From contig NZ_CP063982.1 of the NCBI RefSeq assembly GCF_022811525.1, forward strand, positions 2,232,001 through 2,296,000: 64,000 nucleotides of DNA, written 5' to 3'. Below, one piece after another: positions 23,737-33,848 of the stretch. Made by a program: the position numbers and the translations under genes. Below the pieces are notes generated by a model that was not told the origin of the DNA, searched no databases, and saw only the letters and a list, made by a program, of their open reading frames with translations. Numbering within the stretch: the stretch's first letter is position 1; each line of letters starts with the position of its first letter. The DNA is from Orrella daihaiensis (lineage in GTDB: Bacteria > Pseudomonadota > Gammaproteobacteria > Burkholderiales > Burkholderiaceae_B).

Positions 23737-25890
23737 CTATCGTGCCCGAGAAATGCGGACTTCAGCGCCTCGGCGTTTAACCTCGAGACCCTCTGAAGGC
23801 AGGATCTTCAAGCCCTCTAGTCCTTTGATGTAGCTAGACCCTTGCATTTGCATAACGCGAATCTTGTTACGCATGACCACAGGGTTGTGAATTGGCATAC
23901 CGAACATCCAGACTTCATCGAGCAGTTTGGCGGAGTTGAACTCGGCCGTACTGCGTGTGGCTGGACCAAGACACAACATATGTCCTTCACGACCGAACAC
24001 TGGAATCATGTCTAGGCCAGCATCGATTTCAAGCGTCTGCCCACCATCGTACCGCCATCCAGTGCTTAAATCCCACCAGCCTTCTGACTCAGGTAAATAC
24101 ACCTGCACTTTGTTACCAGGTTCGGTGATCGGTGCCACCAGCAGTGCGGGACCACACATGAATTGCGTATCCCAGCGATGGGCCTCTCGATCCTGCGGAA
24201 AGCACATAGCCATCCCACGCTCAATTGGAAGACCAGTACGTGCAGCATCCTCCATAGCACCTAACACATAAGGAATCAGGCGATAACGCCACTGCATCCA
24301 GTGCGCAAGCAACTCCTGATGTGTATCCTGCAGCTTTCGAAGTTGCGCAATACTTTCAAATTGAAAATTCCCAGAAAACACACAAGCTGCCAACCAGCGT
24401 AGATACAACTGAGGGTCCACGTCGTTGGAAGCCTCATCGCCTAGCGCATGCATCTGAAGAGGTAGACCACTCGCCCCAACGGATAATGCAGCACGGATAC
24501 TTTGGCGCATGCCTGCCCATGAGAATTCTGTTTGCTTGCAGGCCTGCCATGGGTATCTCTGTCCGGCCGGTACCAAATCGTGGGTGAGCACTAACCCCTC
24601 CGGTGGCACTTTGTGACCAGCGCAAGCTTCGTATAAAGCCTGCCGTGCCAGCATGGGATATAAAGTGCGCAACATGGCGCCGGATTCAGCACCTCGACAA
24701 GTAACGTCATCGGGGAAATCGAACTGTACGTCACAAACCACAGCCGCCACACCGTCGTCAGCCAACTGTCGATGACGCTCTACCCACTGTCGATAAACAT
24801 CCTTGTGGGTTAGGTCAAGCAGGGCAAAATCCTGCCCTGCAGTAGCCTCATTACCTTTGCAAACGTATGCGTCACCACTGTCGCTAGCCAAAAGCCAACC
24901 ACGGTCCTCGAGCTCCTCAAATGTCGGCGTGCCGGTCAAGACAGCGGGCAAAGCCGGCAATGCGATCTGGATGGACTTGGCTGCAAAGAGATCTAGCACC
25001 TGCTTTGGGTCGGGAAACCGGTCACTGTCCCAGTCGATCGCAAGCTTGGACTCCTGCAGGCGCCAAGCCATGGGTGGGCACAACATCACGTTATCTATGG
25101 CTATGCCATTGGAGCGCAAACCCTCAACTTGCTCGATGACCTGCGTTAAAGAAGTGCCAGGCGATTGTTTTAGCCAAGCGCCCATCGCCCACAAAGAAAC
25201 CTGTCCGGCACGGCCAGTGATGGCAGTGTATTGATTTAGTATCTCGCTAGGTTCGCCAGTAAACAAAAACAAATCAAGCACATGCGCTTGGGCATGTATC
25301 TCGTAGACGCCAGAGTCTGATTCAGCCACATCATGGTCAACGCGACCAATCGTGTTGACATACAAGCCCCACCCTTTGGGGCTCCACGCAAGTGGTAGCG
25401 CCTGATGCAACGGATCGTCAGAGACCACATACTCACCACGTCGATTTAAATCCATCTCGGTGTAGCCCAAGCCGTAGACGGTATCGTCGCCAGATAACGC
25501 TACGCCAAACGCCCAACGGCCATCATCATGACCGATACCATCAGGCGTTAATGCCATCAGCGGCTCTGAGTTTTTGACTACATTCAGACCGAAAGCTTGC
25601 TTGCCGATTTGCAAGATCGTCTCGCCCTGGCACACCTCCCAACACGAACCGTCATCAGAGACCCGAGTTTCGGCCTCACTGATAGCCTCTGCGCGGGCGA
25701 TTAACATGTCAGCATGGACTTTGGCCCGTCCGGACACTGGAAGATCATGCGCCACAGCATCTGCCGCGCCAAGTCTTACACGGAACACCCCAGGCGCATG
25801 CGGTTCTACCACCAGCCTGAATCCAGCGCCCGCATCAAAGGTCACTTTAGCTGGGCTACTCTGGACAAGTTTGAGTGAATCAAGATTCAT
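23737..25890 (-). CDS. Glycoside hydrolase family 31-like protein with altered active site
   Basis: 717 residues with the GH31 layout: N-terminal beta-sandwich (1-230, with YGLGYTEMDLNRRGEY), barrel (about 240-570), C-terminal beta domains (MCGPALLVAPITEPGNKVQVYLPE). The nucleophile position is D387 in VVCDVQFDFPDDV. Aligning AGQRYPWQACKQTEFSWAGM with the usual W-S-G-D-N-x-S-T/F-x-E-G-M block puts Q453 where the general acid/base Asp should be. No signal peptide, so probably cytoplasmic. First gene of the operon with the kinase and regulator. It may be inactive, a sugar-binding protein or an unusual glycosidase. Confidence 0.8.
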   Translation of the reverse strand: MNLDSLKLVQSSPAKVTFDAGAGFRLVVEPHAPGVFRVRLGAADAVAHDLPVSGRAKVHADMLIARAEAISEAETRVSDDGSCWEVCQGETILQIGKQAFGLNVVKNSEPLMALTPDGIGHDDGRWAFGVALSGDDTVYGLGYTEMDLNRRGEYVVSDDPLHQALPLAWSPKGWGLYVNTIGRVDHDVAESDSGVYEIHAQAHVLDLFLFTGEPSEILNQYTAITGRAGQVSLWAMGAWLKQSPGTSLTQVIEQVEGLRSNGIAIDNVMLCPPMAWRLQESKLAIDWDSDRFPDPKQVLDLFAAKSIQIALPALPAVLTGTPTFEELEDRGWLLASDSGDAYVCKGNEATAGQDFALLDLTHKDVYRQWVERHRQLADDGVAAVVCDVQFDFPDDVTCRGAESGAMLRTLYPMLARQALYEACAGHKVPPEGLVLTHDLVPAGQRYPWQACKQTEFSWAGMRQSIRAALSVGASGLPLQMHALGDEASNDVDPQLYLRWLAACVFSGNFQFESIAQLRKLQDTHQELLAHWMQWRYRLIPYVLGAMEDAARTGLPIERGMAMCFPQDREAHRWDTQFMCGPALLVAPITEPGNKVQVYLPESEGWWDLSTGWRYDGGQTLEIDAGLDMIPVFGREGHMLCLGPATRSTAEFNSAKLLDEVWMFGMPIHNPVVMRNKIRVMQMQGSSYIKGLEGLKILPSEGLEVKRRGAEVRISRAR

Positions 25891-26101
25891 AAGAAGAGGG
25901 TTGGGTCCAACGGCAAAACCTCTATTTTGACGGATTTATCGGTTTTTATAAACTCGGACCCTTGGTTTAACCCCAAAAATGCGGGTAAAACCCGGTATGC
26001 CCGGGATCGGCAACCCTGAAATCTCCACCCCTTACCCACTAAAACCCCCAAAAAAACCAGTGACGATCGATATTTTGGTTTGTCAGTAAAAATAGGGGTT
26101 C

Positions 26102-27256
26102 TCACGGCTCAATAGCAGACAACATTCGCTGATCAAGTTCACCGATGCTGATTTTTTGACCAGTCAGAGCGTCGCGAATCAACATCGCCCCTAAAACGGA
26201 CCAAGTCAAACCACGTGATGCGTTTGCGGTGAAGACCCAGAGCTTGGGCATAGAGGGTATTTGCCCAATCGCGGGCAATCTCCCTGGCAATACTGCTCGC
26301 CAGCCAGCCCAGCCTGGCAGGTTCTGGTATCGATCGATCTCAGGACTCAAGCCCAATAGTTGACCTGCTCGGTCAATGTTGGTTCGTATGCCCATCTCCG
26401 TGCACTCGGCGCGCTGAGCGCCACGCACATAGGTACCGCCGCTCACGCACCAACCGTCAATAGCGGGTAAAACATAGCCATCGCCTCCGACAATACAGCT
26501 AGGGCCACCGCGCAGTCGATCAGCAGGCAACAAAGTGATTTCACCAGCCAAACGATGAAGCGCCGCCAACCGGCTACAGGCAGACACTGCCTGCTCAAAA
26601 CCTGAACGCTTCAGCAACCCGGTTACATCACCTGCATTGGCCAATACGACCGCATCCCCCTGCGCAAGGGGATTTCCCTTTACGTCCTTGACGAGCCAAC
26701 CTTGGCCAGCTCGCTCGATGCTGTTGACCTCACAAAACATCATCTGAACACCAGGGGTCGCTTGCAATAAGCCAATGAGCTCGGGCACTTGAATTAGCCA
26801 ACCACCCGGATACCAAATGCCACCTCGCGGCAATTCAATTGCAGCCAACTCACTGGCTTGGTCACGCTCGACCCAACGCGCCCAGTGCGGTTGAGCAAAG
26901 ACTTCGGCTTGTGCCTTGAGATCCTGGGCACGCTTGGACCCATCGGGACGTTGCAACTGCAGTGCCCCGCAGGCAGAGCCAAACCGCACGCCAGTTTCCG
27001 CCTGAAGGTCGCGCCAATAGCGATCGGCAAGCCTCGCCCCCAAACGAGACAATCTCGATCGTGGATTGTCGTCACTGGAAATCACCGGCGTTAAGGCTGC
27101 AGCAATATGACCCTTGTGTGCCGCCACGGCGTCAATGACTGTGACTTTAAGCCCGCTTTGGGCCAGCATTGCCGCTACCGTAGATCCGCAAATACCACTA
27201 CCCACAACAATCACATGGTTCGCATGAGCAGAAGCATCAACAAGGTATCGATTCAT
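26102..27256 (-). CDS. FAD-dependent oxidoreductase of the DAO (D-amino-acid oxidase) family
   Basis: 384 residues from the ATG at 27256; the frame is open to 27337 but the extra 27 residues precede the FAD fold and have no family character. Motifs: VIVVGSGICGSTVAAMLAQSGLKVTVIDA (Rossmann), LANAGDVTGLL, and near the C-terminus LWVFTANASRGLTWSVLGAMLI (second FAD contact). It resembles the C-terminal oxidase part of MnmC and glycine/D-amino-acid oxidases. Substrate unknown. The 211 bp between it and the GH31 gene argues for a separate transcript. No clear ribosome site. Confidence 0.8.
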   Translation of the reverse strand: MNRYLVDASAHANHVIVVGSGICGSTVAAMLAQSGLKVTVIDAVAAHKGHIAAALTPVISSDDNPRSRLSRLGARLADRYWRDLQAETGVRFGSACGALQLQRPDGSKRAQDLKAQAEVFAQPHWARWVERDQASELAAIELPRGGIWYPGGWLIQVPELIGLLQATPGVQMMFCEVNSIERAGQGWLVKDVKGNPLAQGDAVVLANAGDVTGLLKRSGFEQAVSACSRLAALHRLAGEITLLPADRLRGGPSCIVGGDGYVLPAIDGWCVSGGTYVRGAQRAECTEMGIRTNIDRAGQLLGLSPEIDRYQNLPGWAGWRAVLPGRLPAIGQIPSMPKLWVFTANASRGLTWSVLGAMLIRDALTGQKISIGELDQRMLSAIEP

Positions 27257-27357
27257 TTTGGCATTTAACAGGTAGGCTGCATCAAAACAGTCTGTGACGT
27301 GAAACATTAGCGCTTTAACATTAGGGTAACTCACCAAGTTAACTGGAGCTTGACCCT

Positions 27358-28206
27358 ATGTTGCCCTACGCCAAATATCTTGAGGTAGCTGTACGCGCAT
27401 GCCATGCCGCAGCGGCAGTGCTGCAGAGCCACCGACTCTCACGCACGCACCTTGTTATTGATCAGAAAGGCCGCAATGACCTCGTCTCCCAGGCTGATCG
27501 TGAGGCAGAGCAAGCGATTATTGAGATCTTGCGCGCCGAAACTCCTGAACTAGGCATCATTGGTGAAGAATCAGGCGGCTCACGCGGAGAACAAGCAACC
27601 TGGTTTGTCGACCCGCTCGACGGCACTACCAACTATTTGCATGGCTTGGAACATTATGCTGTTTCGATCGGTTTGGTGGCTCATGCTAACGCACCCGACT
27701 CGGTGGGCAACACGTTGACCAGCGATCAACCAATTGTCGGTGTTGTTTACGACCCGAGCCGCGAGGAGCTTTTCAGCGCACTGCAGGGCGTGGGTGTCTG
27801 GCTAAATGGACATCGGATCAGCCGATCAAACGTGACAGACATCAGCCAGGCACTAGTTGCGACCGGCATCCCAGTGCGTACCTTTGAATATCTGGATCAG
27901 TACCTCGCGGCACTCAAAGATCTCGTACTGAACACCAGAGGCATTCGCCGTCAAGGGTCGGCCGCACTTGACCTGTGCTGGCTGGCGGCTGGCCGAGTCG
28001 ATGCCTATTGGGAACAAGGTATTCAAAGCTGGGACGTCGCCGCTGGCACAGTGATCGCCCGCGAAGCCGGTGCCAGTGTCAATGATCCCTATGATCTTCA
28101 GGCTAGCTGGCCAGCACGCGGCAGGCTCTTGGCTTGCGCGCCTGGTATTGAATCGGCGCTTCTGGACCTAATCCTGCCCCACATGAACGAGGCGCCGGGC
28201 TTGTAG
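27358..28206 (+). CDS. Inositol-monophosphatase family protein (SuhB-like)
   Basis: 282 residues. The metal-binding motifs of the family are present: E in GIIGEESGG, the DPLDGTTNYLHG block (residues ~83-94) and WDVAAGTVIAREAGA near the C-terminus. The family includes inositol-1-phosphatase, the ribosome-associated SuhB, and 3'-phosphoadenosine phosphatase CysQ; the DPLDGTTNYLHG form is the inositol-phosphatase type. It is divergent from the FAD oxidoreductase gene and convergent with the acyl-CoA ligase gene. Confidence 0.9.
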   Translation: MLPYAKYLEVAVRACHAAAAVLQSHRLSRTHLVIDQKGRNDLVSQADREAEQAIIEILRAETPELGIIGEESGGSRGEQATWFVDPLDGTTNYLHGLEHYAVSIGLVAHANAPDSVGNTLTSDQPIVGVVYDPSREELFSALQGVGVWLNGHRISRSNVTDISQALVATGIPVRTFEYLDQYLAALKDLVLNTRGIRRQGSAALDLCWLAAGRVDAYWEQGIQSWDVAAGTVIAREAGASVNDPYDLQASWPARGRLLACAPGIESALLDLILPHMNEAPGL

Positions 28207-28210
28207 GCGT

Positions 28211-29851
28211 TCATTGATCGCGCAGCATCCTGCGCAAAGTTTTGCCAACCGTATTTTTAGGCAGTGACTGCACCAACACGATTTCTCGAGGTCGCTTATA
28301 GCCCGTCAAACGCTCGCGCGCCCATGCCTGCATGGCCGTTGTATCCACGTTTGACTTGGCCGGCACCACAAACAACTTGATGGCCTCCCCGCCCTCACCG
28401 TCAGGCACCCCTACAGCCGCACACTCGGTTACATCCGGGTGGCTGGCGAACACAGCATCGATCTCGGCAGGATAAACGTTAAACCCTGAGACCAGAATCA
28501 TGTCTTTTTTGCGATCTACGATCCTTACTTGGCCACTCGGCTCACGCACACCAATATCGCCCGTGAGCAGATATCCGTCAGCCGTCATGGCTTGCGATGT
28601 CGCTTCTGGCGCTTGCCAGTAGCCCAGCATCACTTGCGGTCCCCTGACTGCGATCTCGCCAGGCTGACCATCAGCCACAGGCTGCCTGTCATCGTCAAGA
28701 ATCTTGACCTCAGTCCCGGGCAAAGGAAAGCCCACGGTACCCGTAAAGCTCGTGGCATCGGTTCGATTAGCGCAGATGACCGGTGACGTCTCAGACATGC
28801 CATAGCCCTCCACAATCGTGCGTCCTGTCAACCGCTGCCATTGCTCAGCAACTGGCTGATGTATCGCCATCCCGCCACCCAGCGAAATCCTCAAATTTGA
28901 AAAATCTAGCTGCTTGAATGGCTCATGACGCAATAACGCCGCAAACAGTGTGTTGACGGCCGGAAAAATATGCGGCCTCTCGGTGCGCCATATCTTGGTC
29001 AATGCTTTCAAGTCACGGGGATTAATCACCAAAACAATCCGCATGCCGGCATACAGTGCATAAAGCTCGCAAACAGTCATCGCAAACACGTGATAAAGCG
29101 GCAACGCAGTCAACATCGTCAGAGGTTTAGGCAATAAATCACCAAGTGCTGGCTGAGCTATCTCATGCACCTGCAAAATATTGGCTATGACGTTGCGGTG
29201 ACTGAGCATCGCCGCACGTGGCTCACCCGTAGTGCCGCCCGTGTATTGCAAAAAAGCCAGATGCTCAGGGGTAATCTGCACCGGGGTAAACGAGGCATTC
29301 GCTCCGAGCTTTAAGACCTCGGGCAGCCGACTGGCACCATCTAGTTTCCAAGCTGGCACTTTGCGCTGCACATGCCGCACGACAAAATTAACCAATCCAC
29401 CTTTTAACCGCGGCATCAAATCACCAGCCGCGGCCAACACCACGCGACCAGGTCGATCTGAGGCTGGCACTTGCTGCAAGGTCGCAGCAAACGCCTCAAA
29501 CAAAACAATGACGTCAGGTCGACTGTCTCTGAGTTGCGACTGCAGCTCGCGTGCTGTGTAGAGCGGATTGACATTTACAACCACACAACCTGCCCTAAGC
29601 GTCCCAATTAGGGTCACCGGGCTAGCCAGCATGTTGGGCAACATGATGGCTACTCGATCTCCAGGCTTTATTCCTTCAGACTGCAACCAAGCTGCCCAGG
29701 CAAGTGATAGCCGATCTAACTCACCATAGGTCAATTGCACGCCGAGCGAGACCAATGCAACGCGGTCCCGATTAGTGTTCATCGCCTCGTCAAGCAATTG
29801 CACGAGCGAACTGTAGTGATCCAAAGAAGCGTAACTATCGGTTAACTTCAA
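28211..29851 (-). CDS. Long-chain fatty-acid-CoA ligase-like AMP-binding enzyme
   Basis: 546 residues from a TTG at 29851 (MKLTDSYASLDHYSSLVQ), chosen because GGGGGAG stands just upstream; the frame is open to an ATG at 29899 with no ribosome site. Motifs: YTGGTTGEPRAAMLSHRN (P-loop-like A3, with Arg in place of the usual Lys), GYGMSETSPV, TGDIGVREPSGQVRIVDRKKDMILVSGFNVYP, and PKNTVGKTLRR with the C-terminal catalytic Lys. It activates fatty acids to CoA thioesters via an adenylate. No beta-oxidation genes are next to it on this strand. Confidence 0.88.
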   Translation of the reverse strand: MKLTDSYASLDHYSSLVQLLDEAMNTNRDRVALVSLGVQLTYGELDRLSLAWAAWLQSEGIKPGDRVAIMLPNMLASPVTLIGTLRAGCVVVNVNPLYTARELQSQLRDSRPDVIVLFEAFAATLQQVPASDRPGRVVLAAAGDLMPRLKGGLVNFVVRHVQRKVPAWKLDGASRLPEVLKLGANASFTPVQITPEHLAFLQYTGGTTGEPRAAMLSHRNVIANILQVHEIAQPALGDLLPKPLTMLTALPLYHVFAMTVCELYALYAGMRIVLVINPRDLKALTKIWRTERPHIFPAVNTLFAALLRHEPFKQLDFSNLRISLGGGMAIHQPVAEQWQRLTGRTIVEGYGMSETSPVICANRTDATSFTGTVGFPLPGTEVKILDDDRQPVADGQPGEIAVRGPQVMLGYWQAPEATSQAMTADGYLLTGDIGVREPSGQVRIVDRKKDMILVSGFNVYPAEIDAVFASHPDVTECAAVGVPDGEGGEAIKLFVVPAKSNVDTTAMQAWARERLTGYKRPREIVLVQSLPKNTVGKTLRRMLRDQ

Positions 29852-29985
29852 TTTACTCCCCCCATACCGTCCGCGCAGACTGTCTTGGAGGCAATGCAAA
29901 GTATGCGCGATTTTTAGAAGTGACTGTTTTAAGACGATGGTTTGCCGTCATAATACATAGCAGTCGACTTTAGGCGGAGCATTTC

Positions 29986-31191
29986 ATGAAATTGCTTGAA
30001 CCTTTTTTACAATGGCAAGAAGAAATCAAAACCGTTAGGCGTGATATTCACGCGCATCCAGAACTTGCCTATCAAGAACAACGGACCTCTGACTTAGTTG
30101 CCAAAATGCTAACCGAATGGGGCATCCCTGTTCATCGGGGCTTGGGCGGCACTGGCGTGGTCGGCACCATCGAAGGCAGCCGAACGCATGAAAAAGCCAC
30201 CGCGATTGGCTTGAGAGCCGATATGGATGCTTTACCGATGCAAGAATTGAACACATTCGATCACGCTAGCCGGCATCCCGGTACCATGCATGGCTGCGGG
30301 CATGATGGCCACACTGCCATGCTACTGAATGCGGCTCGGTATCTTTCACAACACCGTGATTTCGCGGGGACGGTGTACCTGATTTTCCAGCCAGCCGAGG
30401 AAGGCGCTGCTGGAGCGAAACGCATGATAGAAGACGGCCTATTTGAAATGTTTCCAATGAAAGCCGTGTTTGGCATGCATAACTGGCCAGGTATGGCAGC
30501 CGGCACGTTTGGGGTGACGCCTGGCCCGATTATGGCCTCAAGCAACGAATTTGTGATTGACATAACCGGCAAAGGTGCTCATGGCGGAATGCCACATCTG
30601 GGTCACGATCCGATCATGGCTGGCGTTAGTGTGGCTCAAGCGCTGCAAACCATTGTGAGCCGCAACTGTCATCCGCTCGAAGCGGGTGTGGTTAGCGTGA
30701 CCCAATTTCATGCCGGCAGTGCCATGAACGTGATTCCCACCGAGGCTCAACTATTAGGCACAGTGCGAGCCTTTAGCAATGAGACGCTTGACCTGATTGA
30801 ACGCCGTCTGGGTGAAATTGTCGAACACACCTGCCGCGCCATGAGCTGCGACGGCAAGCTGACCTTCCGACGCAACTATCCGCCCACCATTAACTCCGAG
30901 GCGGAAACTGCTTTTTGTGTCGAGGTCATGAAAGAAATCGTGGGCCCAGACAATGTCAACGCTCGTGTGGTACCCACCATGGGTGCGGAGGACTTTGCAT
31001 TCATGCTAGAGAAAGTTCCCGGATGCTATCTCTGGATTGGCAACGGCATGGGTGACCACCGTGACGCGGGTCACGGCTTGGGTCCTTGCATGCTGCACAA
31101 TGGATCGTATGACTTTAATGACGAACTGCTACCCCTAGGCGGCACTTTTTGGGTCAAAGTCGTTGAGCGTTGGTTTGAGCGCCACGCTTGA
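29986..31191 (+). CDS. M20-family amidohydrolase (hippurate hydrolase type)
   Basis: 401 residues. Typical features: RRDIHAHPELAYQEQRTSDLV at the N-terminus, GLRADMDALPM, the metal-binding MHGCGHDGHTAMLL, QPAEEGAAGAKRMIEDGLF with the catalytic Glu, and a C-terminal GAEDFAFML. Known members remove N-acyl groups from amino acids (hippurate, indole-acetyl-amino acids). The Cys in MHGCGHDGH is the usual metal-bridging one. Exact substrate not decidable. mgtE follows 20 bp downstream and may share the transcript. Confidence 0.92.
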   Translation: MKLLEPFLQWQEEIKTVRRDIHAHPELAYQEQRTSDLVAKMLTEWGIPVHRGLGGTGVVGTIEGSRTHEKATAIGLRADMDALPMQELNTFDHASRHPGTMHGCGHDGHTAMLLNAARYLSQHRDFAGTVYLIFQPAEEGAAGAKRMIEDGLFEMFPMKAVFGMHNWPGMAAGTFGVTPGPIMASSNEFVIDITGKGAHGGMPHLGHDPIMAGVSVAQALQTIVSRNCHPLEAGVVSVTQFHAGSAMNVIPTEAQLLGTVRAFSNETLDLIERRLGEIVEHTCRAMSCDGKLTFRRNYPPTINSEAETAFCVEVMKEIVGPDNVNARVVPTMGAEDFAFMLEKVPGCYLWIGNGMGDHRDAGHGLGPCMLHNGSYDFNDELLPLGGTFWVKVVERWFERHA

Positions 31192-31211
31192 GAAAGTTGG
31201 GACAAGGCAGC

Positions 31212-32684
31212 ATGACTGAAGATCATCCACACGAGGTCGAAGACGCGGTCGCTAGGCGCCTCGACCCCGAAGACGCACAACTGGCTCTGGCTCGGGTGCA
31301 GGACCAGTTGCGTCGTCACGCATTGGTTGAGCACCTGGTGCACAAGCAAGAGGACGGCGACGAGCGCGCACCGCTCATTGAAGGCATGCTGCAACGTCAG
31401 CATGAAAACGAGCTGCGCGCTCTTGTCAATTCGCTGCATCCAGCCGATATCGCTTTTATTCTTGAATCGCTCCCCAAAGAAGACCGCCAGATGATCTGGC
31501 AACTCGTGCGGGCTGAGTTTGATGCCGACGTATTACTGGAAGTGGCTGACTGGGTCAGACAGTCACTCATTGAAACCATGGATCGGGCTGATCTGGTCGC
31601 CGCTACCGAGAACATGGATGCCGACGAGATCGCGGACCTGATCGCCAACCTGCCTCCCGATGTGGTGGCTGAGGTTCAGAAAGGACTGACGCCGAAGGAG
31701 CGTGCGCAACTGATCGAAGCCATGGGCTACCCCGAGGACAGCGTGGGCGGCATTATGGACTTCGAGATGGTGCGCGTACGCGACGATGTGTCCCTGGAAG
31801 TCGTGTTGCGTTACCTGCGTCGACAAGAAGCACTACCAGACCACACCGATCAAATCTTCGTGGTCGACCGAACCGACAAGCTATTAGGCACACTGTCGCT
31901 CTCGGCATTGCTGGTGAGCGACCCTGATGCCACTGTGCGTGATGTCATGAGCACAGACTATCTCACGCTTGACCCGATGGATGCTGATGCAGAGGCTGCT
32001 CAGGCATTTGAGCGCTATGACCTGGTATCGGCCCCAGTCATTGATCGACGAGGAAGACTGATAGGTCGCGTGACAATTGCTGACGTGGTCGATGTCATTC
32101 GAGAGGATTCGGATGAGCAAGCGCTGTCGCGCGCCGGGATGCAGGAAGAAGACATCTTCGCGCCTGTTGTTCGCGGTATTCGTAATCGGGCACCCTGGCT
32201 GCTGCTGAACCTTTGCACGGCTGGCACTGCAGCATTTGTCGCTTCGCGCTTTGAAGATACTGTTAGCCATATCGTGGTTCTAGCCTTTCTGATGTCAATC
32301 GTGGCGGGCATCGGTGGCAACTCAGGCAACCAGACAATGACTCTGATCATTCGGGCCTTGGCAGTAGGTAGAGTCACATCACAAAATGCCTGGCAGCTGA
32401 TCAAGCGCGAATTGGTTGTGACATTGCTGGTTGGCACGATGGGCAGTGTGGCAGCGGGCGGCTTCGCTTGGTGGATCTCGGGCTCCGTGCCAGTGGCGCT
32501 GGTGATGATGGCAGCCATGATTGGCAATATGCTGGTTGGAGCCATGGTTGGCGTGATGGTTCCGATGGTGCGATCACGCCTTGGTAAGGACCCAGCCATG
32601 GGTTCATCGGTGCTTTTAACGTTTGCGACCGATTCGCTGGGATTCTTTATTTTCTTGGGCTTGGCAACAATATTTTTAATCTAG
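31212..32684 (+). CDS. mgtE: MgtE-type magnesium transporter
   Basis: 490 residues from the ATG at 31212, preceded by ACAAGGCAGC; a TTG eight codons upstream is less likely. Order: N-terminal helical Mg-sensing domain (LHPADIAFILESLPKEDRQMIWQLV), two CBS domains (about 205-325), five membrane helices from about 350 with the pore motif GNSGNQTMTLIIRALA. MgtE is a Mg2+-gated channel of the inner membrane. Convergent with the AI-2E permease gene, overlapping by 4 bp. No magnesium riboswitch is seen, as expected given the upstream gene is only 20 bp away. Confidence 0.95.
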   Translation: MTEDHPHEVEDAVARRLDPEDAQLALARVQDQLRRHALVEHLVHKQEDGDERAPLIEGMLQRQHENELRALVNSLHPADIAFILESLPKEDRQMIWQLVRAEFDADVLLEVADWVRQSLIETMDRADLVAATENMDADEIADLIANLPPDVVAEVQKGLTPKERAQLIEAMGYPEDSVGGIMDFEMVRVRDDVSLEVVLRYLRRQEALPDHTDQIFVVDRTDKLLGTLSLSALLVSDPDATVRDVMSTDYLTLDPMDADAEAAQAFERYDLVSAPVIDRRGRLIGRVTIADVVDVIREDSDEQALSRAGMQEEDIFAPVVRGIRNRAPWLLLNLCTAGTAAFVASRFEDTVSHIVVLAFLMSIVAGIGGNSGNQTMTLIIRALAVGRVTSQNAWQLIKRELVVTLLVGTMGSVAAGGFAWWISGSVPVALVMMAAMIGNMLVGAMVGVMVPMVRSRLGKDPAMGSSVLLTFATDSLGFFIFLGLATIFLI

Positions 32685-33748
32685 ACTGGATCGAGGTGGT
32701 CTGGCTTGCTCTGGGCGAGCCACGCCATCATGAGCGTGTAAGTCACGGCCAATACCACTGGCCCCACGAAGATGCCGATCAGCCCAAAGGTCAACAAGCC
32801 ACCAATCACGCCCAACAGAACCAGCAATAGCGGCAGGTCAGCGCCGCGACGGATCAGCCAGGGTCGCAAGAAATTGTCGAGCATGATGACTACGGTGCTG
32901 GCCACTGCCAAAAATATCGACCATCCCATCGACTCACCCTGCCAGAACATCCAGATAACCAACGGCACCAACACGGGCGAAGGTCCAATTTGCGCCACAC
33001 ACAACAGCAACATCACCGCCCCTAAAAAGCCAGCGTATGGAATGCCGACAATGGTTAATGCCAAAGTTCCAAGTAAGCTTTGCACCAGCGCAGTCACAAA
33101 CACCCCTAGCGCAACACTCCGAATCGCTTGACCGGTCAGCGTCACGGCTGCGCGTCCACTAGGACCGCCAAGACGCTCACCGACACGGCGGGCTAGCTCA
33201 GCACCTGCCTCGCCTTGCGAATACATCACTGCCGCCAACGCAGTCATCAGGAAAAAAGATATTAGGACACCACCCAATCCACCGACCTGACCCAAAACCC
33301 ACTGGCCCGCCTGAGCCATGTGAGGCCCAACATATTCCTGAAACAGTTCACTAGTGCCGTGTGCCGCAAGGTCGTTCCAGGTATCCGCGATCCGGCTACC
33401 TAGCACAGGCAGGGCACTGACCCAATCCGGTGCCGGCGGCAGCCCCTGGGCAATCACACCTTTGACCCAAGCCGAGACCGAGTCGCTATGCTCTATGACT
33501 GCGGTAATCGCAAGCCATAGCGGCACAATCAGTAGCAGGACGATCGCCAGTGTCATGATCAACGTCGCCAGCATCCTGCTACCACCGAGCAGCTTTTGTA
33601 GGGCGAGCAATAATGGCCAGGTTGCCACCACAATCATTGCGGCCCATACACCTGCGGCCATGAAGGGCAATAGCACCCAGCCTGAGAGAAACAACAAGCC
33701 AGCGACCACTGTGACTGCCAGCACGTATCGCATAAAGTCAATTTGCAT
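32681..33748 (-). CDS. AI-2E family transporter (PerM/TqsA-like permease)
   Basis: 355 residues, about eight hydrophobic segments. Recognised by LFLSGWVLLPFMAAGVWAAMIVVATWPLL at the N-terminus and PLLLVLLGVIGGLLTFGLIGIFVGPVVLAVTYTL near the end, the conserved C-terminal block of the family. Named for TqsA (autoinducer-2 exporter) but members also include Na+/H+ antiporters, so the substrate is open. Single gene. Confidence 0.88.
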   Translation of the reverse strand: MQIDFMRYVLAVTVVAGLLFLSGWVLLPFMAAGVWAAMIVVATWPLLLALQKLLGGSRMLATLIMTLAIVLLLIVPLWLAITAVIEHSDSVSAWVKGVIAQGLPPAPDWVSALPVLGSRIADTWNDLAAHGTSELFQEYVGPHMAQAGQWVLGQVGGLGGVLISFFLMTALAAVMYSQGEAGAELARRVGERLGGPSGRAAVTLTGQAIRSVALGVFVTALVQSLLGTLALTIVGIPYAGFLGAVMLLLCVAQIGPSPVLVPLVIWMFWQGESMGWSIFLAVASTVVIMLDNFLRPWLIRRGADLPLLLVLLGVIGGLLTFGLIGIFVGPVVLAVTYTLMMAWLAQSKPDHLDPV

Positions 33749-33848
33749 GTCTGGGCGAACCTTGATTTGAGTTATTTACTCAAGCACACTTTTGTCTAGA
33801 CATCATTAGAACATGAGCACCTAATCGTTCTGCGTTAGACGACACTCG

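Noticed and set aside
25887..26105. 72-residue minus-strand ORF between the GH31 and FAD oxidoreductase genes
   Set aside because: Fills the gap but overlaps both neighbours' ends, has no recognisable domain and no ribosome site.
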